Of a stretch of 64,000 nucleotides of DNA, positions 57,903-64,000 are shown piece by piece. The DNA is from Aegilops tauschii subsp. strangulata. Its lineage: Eukaryota > Streptophyta > Magnoliopsida > Poales > Poaceae. The notes under the pieces are model-generated. The model had not been told where the DNA came from and ran no database searches. It saw only the letters and a program-made list of their open reading frames with translations. Position 1 is the stretch's first letter, and each line of letters begins with the position of its first letter. The DNA lies in NCBI RefSeq assembly GCF_002575655.3, contig NC_053040.3:224578628-224642627 (forward strand), given 5' to 3'. The translations under genes and the position numbers were made by a program.

Positions 57903-58016
57903 CTCCATCCATCCCAAAAAACTTGTCCCAAGCTTGTTTCTCAAATGGATGTATCTAGCACTAACTTGTTGCTAGATACATCCATTTGAGGGACAAGCTT
58001 TTTCGGACGGAGGGAG
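57903..58016. mobile_element. Stowaway MITE
   Basis: 114-bp element, CTCCATCCATCCCAAAAAAC to GACGGAGGGAG, with strong inverted arms (CTTGTCCCAAGC; GGATGTATCTAG) and TA duplications (57901-57902, 58017-58018). The matching site in Sabrina (about 32916, inverted) is empty. Confidence 0.9.
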
Positions 58017-59560
58017 TATAAGTGTATGAAAGCTCAACAGAAACTATGTGGGTGTGCATCCAACTCGCTTGCTCATTAAGACCTTGGGAATTTGAGGAAG
58101 CTCGTCACCGGAATATGCAGGCCAGGTTCTATAACGAAAAATTCCCACTAGTATATGAAAGTTATAACTCGGGAGACTCTCTATATGAAAAACATGGTGC
58201 TACTTTGAAGCACAAGTGTGGAAAAGGGTAGTAACATTGCCCCTTCTCTCTTTTTGTCTCATTTTTTTGTTGGGCTCTTTTTGGCCTCTTTTTTCCTCTC
58301 TTTTTATTTTTCATCAGGAGTCTCATCCCGACTTGTGGGGGAATCATAATATACATCATCCTTTCCTCACTAGGACAATGCTCTAATAATGATGATCATC
58401 ACACTTTTATTTACTTACAACTCTATAACTAGAACAATGTGACTCTATATGACCTCTTGGCAGTATACCAGGATGTGTAATGATCTAGCATAACATGTAT
58501 AATAATGATGAACAATGGTTGGGCCACAAATATCATGCCATCTCTATGATCATGCAAAGCAATATGACAATCAAAACATATGTCATGAAAGCGGAACGGT
58601 GGAAGTAACCTGGCAATATATCTCAAAATGGCTATAGAAATACCATAATAGGTAGGTATGGTGGTTGTTTTGAGGAAGATATAAGGAGGCTATGTGTGAT
58701 AGAGCATATTATATCATGGGGTTTGGATGCACCGGCGAACTTTACACCAACTCTTGAGGTGAGAAAGGGCAATGCACGGTACCGAAGAGGCTAGAAAATT
58801 GCGAAAAGTATGAGTGCGTATAATCCATGGACTCACATTAGTCATAAAGAGCTCACATACTTATTGTGAAAGCCTATTAGCCCTCGATGCAAAGTACTAC
58901 TCGCATGCCCCTAGGGAATTGGTTGGTAGGAGTTAACCATCGCGCGCATCCGATTATAACATCACTCAAGGATTTCAATCAGAAATACAAATGCTCAAAC
59001 CTGCCCACCATACCATAGAAAACACTTAGATGAGAAGTTAATAACAATCTTTGATACTGATATTTCTACTAACCAATGATCATGAACCTATATCCTTTCA
59101 TATCACCACATCAATATCATTAAACCATACATTTGATATGTAGTGATCTACATGAAAGTTTTTATTATATCCCCCTTAAATACCTATCCTTCTCGCACTA
59201 GTCTTATAACCCCTACATATTTCCATTACAATTTATTAGAGTCTCAAAAAGATTTATGTGAAGCATGAGAGTGCAACTATTTCTATAAAATATAACCATC
59301 ACCGTGCTCTAAAAGATATAAGTGAAGCACTAGAGCAACTGCCTAGCTCAAAAGATATAAGTGAAGCACGTAGAGTATTCTAACAAATCACGATAAATGT
59401 GTGTCCCTCTCAAAAGGTGTGTCCAGAAAACAATGATTGTGGCAAACTAAAATGAAAACAAGGAAAAACTATGGTACAATATGCTCCAAGCAAAACTCAT
59501 ATCATGTAATGAATAAAAATATATCTCCAAGTAACATACCAATAGATTGTAGACGAAAGA

Positions 59561-59650
59561 GGGGATGCCATACGGGGCATCCTCAAGCTTAGACTCTTGG
59601 GTCTTCCTTCAATATTATCTTGGGGTGCCTTGGGAATTCCCAAGCTTAGG
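59561..59650 (-). repeat. Twin hairpin, element G
   Basis: GGGGATGCCATACGGGGCATCC (59561-59582) and TTGGGGTGCCTTGGGAATTCC (59620-59640), each next to CAAGCTTAG; counterpart of the hairpins in D and Sabrina. Confidence 0.5.
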
Positions 59651-60309
59651 GTCTCGCCACTCCTTATTCCTTCATCCATCGTGATCTCACCCAAAACTTG
59701 AAAACTTTAGCACACAAAACTCAACAGAAACCTCATGAGATCCGTTAGTATAATAGACAAATCATAAACTTTAGGTACTGTTATAACCCATTCATATTTT
59801 ATTATTTTATAGTACCTACTGTATTCTAACTTCTCCATGACTTATACCCCCCGATATAATCCATAGCATCATTAAAACAAGCAAACTATGCAACAAAAAC
59901 AGAATCTGTCCAAAACAGAACAGTTTGTAACGATCTGAACAAACACTATACTTCTATAACTCCAAAATTTCTGAAAAAATAGGGCAACGTGGAAATTTTT
60001 TATATCAATCATGTGTAAAACATTCAGAATTTTATCACATTCTAGTGAATTATAGTAACTGCAGTAATGTGCCTAAAAGTTTCTGTTTTTTCACAGAATC
60101 AAGTCAACCATCAACCAAATCATCCCAAAGACTTTACTTGGCACAAACATGAATTAAAACATAAAGACACAATCACAACAGTAATAATTATGTCAACACA
60201 CCAAAACAGAAATAAGAAGCAAAAAATTAATGTAACTACTGGGTTGCCTCCCAACAAGCGTTATTGTTTTACGCCCCTAGCTAGGCGTAAGGCATTGTTT
60301 CAAGTATTG

Positions 60310-60947
60310 TAATAAAAGTAAGGGAGATCATCCATGTTCATCATACTCCATTCTTTCAGCAGAAAGCTTCCTAAGAGGTACGTAAAAATAATCAAAAGGG
60401 CTAAATTTAATAGGGTAAGGATCCGTAAGATCAAGTTTAGGAGGAGGAGGCTCATCCTTTGGCCCTTTGTAAGTGATGACTATTTCTATATTATGCATGT
60501 TTCTTTGAATATATTCCTTTAGCCTTTTCTTAAGCCCACACCCAATCCATTATTTTGTATAGCAAAATTACCATTATGCTCGAAAATTTTATCAAGTAAA
60601 ACGGATGGGGGAACCTTTTTCCTAAGATTCTCATTGTAAGCAGCATAATCTGGAGATTGTATTCTCCTTATTTGCTCTTGGTTTTAAAGAGTTTCTTCTA
60701 TAGGAGGATACCCACTACTTATATTGTAATAAGAAATATTTCTCGTGCCTCCTTCATGATGTGGCTAAATTCATAAGCTAGAAATATAGTGGCTACGCGT
60801 TTAATGGAAGGATCATGTATGCTTGAAAATTCTAGAAGTATCCATTGTATAGTCGGATGCATATGCACAAATTGTCCTTCAAATTCAACTATAAGCAAAG
60901 ATATGGCATCCGCAAGACTAATAGTTTTATTAAGAATTGATCCTCCA
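60310..60947 (-). pseudogene. Element G internal ORF remnant
   Basis: Reverse strand from 60947 reads ISLADAISLLIVEFEGQF, then HPTIQWILLEF, DPSIKRVATIF and EFSHIMKEAREIF, the same spacing pattern as the element D ORF (22378-22854). The frame breaks shortly after EAREIF (about 60750) and short homologous pieces continue to about 60310. The N-terminus was removed by the H insertion. Function unknown, probably structural. Confidence 0.45.
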
Positions 60948-61990
60948 GTCGGTGTACAAAAGTAGGGGTCCCTTTTTGCACCCCTTTACTTGTGCGCGGG
61001 CAGTCGCAGCCCCACGCCCCTGGCCACGCTCGGCGGGGCAGAGGAAGCAAAGGCACTAGACGACCAGACCAACGCCAAGCTGGAAACACAAAGAGCAGAA
61101 GGGCGAGGTGGACTCCCCCGGCAAGGCCCTTGCCGGGGCGGCCTCCACAACCCCGGCAAGAGCCTTGCCGAGGCAACTCGCCCAACGCCAGCAGGGCTGC
61201 CACCCTCGAGCCTGAGAGTTCCGACGCCCTCAACCACACTAGAACCAAAGCTCGGGAGGCGCCTCCATGGTGACATGCAGATCTTTGTGAAGACCAGAAG
61301 CATACAAGACTAGATAAATAACCAGAAGACGAAGATCCTTGCCAAGGCTACCCACGAGACCCCCGGTAAGCCCCTTGCCGGGGATGACCACGACGCAACG
61401 GCAAGACCCTTGCCGGGGCCCCGGCAAGACTCTTGCCGAAGACATCCGCGGGGCCGCAGCCAGGCCCACATCTACTAAAGCCCCGCTATCGTGGTACTAA
61501 GACTGACAGTAGAATGGGGGGTAGGTATGAGGAGGCAAGATCCTAGCTATGGTGAAGTTCTACACACAAGATTTACGAGTTCAGGCCCTTCACGGTGGAA
61601 GTAATAGCCCTACGTCTCGGTGCCCAGAGGCGGTCAACTGGATTATATGTGTGTTGAGTTACAGAGGGTGTGAACCCTTGTCCCTGAGGAGGGGGTGGCT
61701 TATATAGAGTACGCATGACCCCTCCGGCCCTCGGTTACACAGGGTTTAAGGTACATAAAGATGGGGCATTTCTGGTAACGCCGGTAATAAAGTGATATAA
61801 ATGACCATTAAGTCTACAGAGTAAACATCCGACCGTTGCTATACAGAGTGGCTTAGACAGTGTTTTAACCAGATATTTAACAGCTATTCAATTTTAACAG
61901 GGAAGGTGGAAACGCGAGCCATTATTCTACAACTATTTCGCAAGAAACACTTAGACGGTGTTCATAATTAATTGCACTGAGAAATAAACA
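60948..61990. mobile_element. Gypsy-type LTR sequence H
   Basis: Starts as TCGGTGTACAAAAGTAGGGGTCCC, resembling the start of the solo LTR at 20921. It is rich in CTTGCCGGGG/CCCCGGCAAG blocks (61120-61440), then has CAGTAGAATGGGGGGTAGG (61508), TTTACGAGTTCAGGCCC (61572) and a minus-strand TATATAAG box (about 61690-61700). It is unclear whether one LTR or two overlapping pieces are present; the right limit is approximate. Plus frames at 60990-61313 are low-complexity. Confidence 0.45.
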
Positions 61991-63284
61991 TGTTAATTCA
62001 ACAGTGCGCTCCCACTCAAATCAATATCTCTCATAATTGATTTAGAGTGATTCAAGATCCATATTTCTATTCGATGCCATTGACGGGTTCATCACTGATG
62101 ACACGAATTTCAATCGGTAGGCCAACTTGCCGATCACATCTCTATGTGATTCTTGTTCATCTTTCGATGGGCGTGTTCCGAGCTCAGGACTCTCCTGCCT
62201 GAACGTCAAAGACAACCAAGTGATCTTGCTGCGAGGTCTGACCTCACCCGCCTCATTCCTCTCGATTCGTTCGTGCTCATGTGTACATGGCGCACCCCGA
62301 AAAGATACGAATTTCAGACGGTGCTACACTTGGGTGAACACTAACTACTTTGATATTTTAAGTGAGAGATCACCCTAATAAAAAGCAACTACCGCGCAAT
62401 CAAGAAGGGTGCATCATAAGGGATAAACATCTCAGGCAATTCATAATAGCATGATATGGTATATCCCTTTCTGACGGAGAAGTCTTTCATTTCTTCGTCT
62501 TCGGCATTCGCGTCGGTGTTCACCTTCGCGAAGATTGCCACCACCTTGTCGATGCACCAGATAATATTGCTATCTCTAAAGCTAATAAAATAAGTGCATT
62601 ACTTAAGGTTGACACGCAGGTCATTAGAGTGACAATCATATGGCTCCAGCCATCATGCCGAATCATGACACGCAGGTCATGTTAATTACATCATATAGTC
62701 ATCTCATACATAATCAAATTGAATATGAGCATTGCTATACCACATCACATGCACATCCTGCAAAACCAAGTTAGACGCCTCTAATCGGTTTATGTAAAAT
62801 TTTATTTTACGTGGCTTCTAAGGTTTTGACTTAAACCGCAGCTACCAACGTTTTATCATCAAGTATGATTATTCAAGTTGCTAGATTAACATCTCGGGGT
62901 GTATGAAACACGAGATAATTAAATCTCGAGCCCCATACTAAACTTCGTCATACGCATGACCCCCGTGAAGATCATATCTGTAATGCCCTTTCATCTGCGA
63001 ATTTCATCTTTCTTTTGACTATGGCAGAACCCAAAGAACTGATAGCACTTCCATGATCAATCAGGATCACGGATTGCCAAAACTTTGTCAAATTCCACCA
63101 TGCTGTCTCGAGATTGAGCAAACGCAAATTCTAGGGAAGCAACAAGAACCTCGGGTAACAGATTTCATCTGTCACCCGCATAAATAATTTTCAGCAATAG
63201 ATCGCATCTACTACCTAACTATATTATGCAATACCCATACATCTCCATGTATTCTAGATCGAAACCTGCATCTACGCATAGCAC

Positions 63285-63298
63285 GGCTCTTGATGCCA
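63285..63298 (-). other. Primer-binding site of element I
   Basis: Minus strand TGGCATCAAGAGCC, one base after the LTR end (CCCTACA at 63300), resembling the initiator-Met tRNA-type PBS (TGGTATCAGAGC) common in copia elements. Confidence 0.6.
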
Positions 63299-63299
63299 C

Positions 63300-64000
63300 T
63301 GTAGGGTAACGTAACAGAAAACAAAAAATTTCCGACCTACGCACCAGCCCAGGACCACTATGGAGACTGCATACATGGTTTGATCTTTTTCGTTACCGAC
63401 TCGTAGCGCAGCGGGAAGTAGAGCCGATGACGATCGGCGGTGCAGATCCCCGCAGCTAGGATTTACAACCTCCCAACCGCGAGGATGTATACCCTCATCT
63501 GCTCCTCAGACAACCCTCTGGGAGGCGGTCGAACAGCCCCCCCCCCCCCCGGTGTCGCGGACAGCCCTTCGGGAGGACCTTCGAAACTCGAACGGTCACT
63601 CGGACAGCCCTTCGGGAGGACCTTCGAAACTCGGACGGTCACACGGACAGCCCTTCGGGAGGCACTCACGAACTAAGACCGAAACTACGATCTCTCTACA
63701 GAGTTGCACACATACGGTGTCATCTATCCGGCAGGGCTTCGCCGTCCAGAACTAGTTCCTGCCGGAACCCAGACAGCCTTACGGCTCTACGAAACTCTTT
63801 TCATGGGAGGGAGAGAAGAAGCCAGATAATGCATGGCATGTGTATGAGAGCAAGGGATGAGTGTGGAGGGCTGCCCCTCCACCTCTATTTATAGGAAATC
63901 CCAAGGGGGTAGGGTAGTTTCACAAAAAACCCAAAATGCACATGAATGAAGTCCTTCCAAGGACCTAGGAGTGAAACCAATGAACAAGAGGGTCCCCAAG
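63300..64000 (-). repeat. 5' LTR of element I (incomplete)
   Basis: Plus-strand start TGTAGGGTAACG; a minus-strand TATAAATA box at about 63884-63891 (CTATTTATAGG on plus). Contains a 43-bp tandem repeat. The outer end is outside the window. Confidence 0.65.
63558..63670. repeat. 43-bp tandem repeat in LTR
   Basis: Units at 63558-63600 and 63601-63643 (CGGACAGCCCTTCGGGAGGA start) and a partial third from 63644. Preceded by a run of 14 C at 63537-63550. Confidence 0.8.

Larger units (their letters stand above)
55815..60947 (-). mobile_element. WHAM-like gypsy element G (3' two-thirds)
   Basis: Minus-strand element with its 3' LTR at left (55815-57369), polypurine tract (GCATCCCCAAGCTTAATTTC, 57370-57389), long non-coding part and a broken ORF (about 60310-60947). 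The 5' LTR is missing, replaced at 60948 by LTR-type sequence H. Internal sequence aligns with element D over 58580-60300. The base block CCCCT (55810-55814) is the candidate target duplication. Confidence 0.75.
61991..64000 (-). mobile_element. Copia-type or LARD element I, 5' end
   Basis: Minus-strand LTR element: 5' LTR 63300-64000+ (continues beyond the window), PBS 63285-63298, and about 1.3 kb of internal sequence with no gag or pol motif. The lack of coding suggests a non-autonomous large derivative (LARD). Short plus frames at 62127-62378 are not gene-like. The boundary with H near 61990 is approximate. Confidence 0.5.

Noticed and set aside
63440..63755. Short frames on both strands at the right edge
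   Set aside because: Generated by the 43-bp tandem repeat and the C-run in the LTR of element I.

Overview
The window is transposon-dominated nuclear DNA from a grass of the wheat tribe (Triticeae: wheat, Aegilops or barley). The reasons are: Ty3/gypsy LTRs of the Sabrina/WHAM style (TGATACGTCTCC starts) with primer-binding sites matching the 3' end of tRNA-Asp; Angela/BARE-type Ty1/copia LTRs (CCTAGAGGCAATAATAAAG near the start, TTCCCCAACA at the end); Stowaway MITEs with TA duplications; a CACTA terminus (CACTACAAAAA read on the minus strand); and a plant LINE with a TTG-repeat tail. There are no rRNA or tRNA genes and no CRISPR array. Family names come from recall of Triticeae repeats, without a database search. 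Boundaries marked exact were read from LTR ends and target-site duplications (TSDs).

Layout. 1-1568: 5' LTR and gag start of gypsy element A (minus strand). 1569-3022 and 15922-17411: two halves of a plus-strand ORF of the 'putative gypsy type transposon' (Transposase_28) kind, antisense within gypsy element B, whose own 5' LTR is at about 18683-19523. Between the halves, 3023-15921 is a 12.9-kb segment. It carries an unknown gene with a frameshift (4381-5147), a SINA-like gene missing its RING end (6564-7554, minus) and an F-box gene with two nonsense codons (9716-11147). It is full of MITEs and ends in CACTA subterminal repeats and a CACTA terminus at 15921. 19524-27397: WHAM-like element D (minus), holding a MITE, a solo LTR with a perfect TSD and a 5'-truncated LINE.

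27398-55205: gypsy element F (minus; 5' LTR 54702-55205, gag and protease 51300-54660, antisense coiled-coil ORF 27398-36420). It is split by a complete Sabrina-like element (27583-35014, TSD GCCTC) and by a complete gag-pol gypsy element E (37180-50800, TSD TGGCT), which itself holds two copia solo LTRs. 55815-60947: second WHAM-like element G (minus; 3' LTR first). 60948-about 61990: gypsy-type LTR sequence H. About 62000-64000: minus-strand copia-type or LARD element I, with PBS and 5' LTR at the right edge.

How it fits together. The left halves of A, B, D and F all lie beyond the left edge, as expected if A sits in B, B in D and D in F. Elements E (gag-pol) and Sabrina (no recognisable pol) share the tRNA-Asp PBS, an 11-nt LTR-PBS spacer and nearly identical final LTR bases; E, Sabrina, D and G share an AAGCTTGGGG-type hairpin before the polypurine tract. 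This is consistent with non-autonomous elements using an autonomous partner. No intact host gene was found. The strongest leads are the gene-bearing CACTA-terminated segment, the ORFs of unknown function in Sabrina, D and G, and the shared hairpins.
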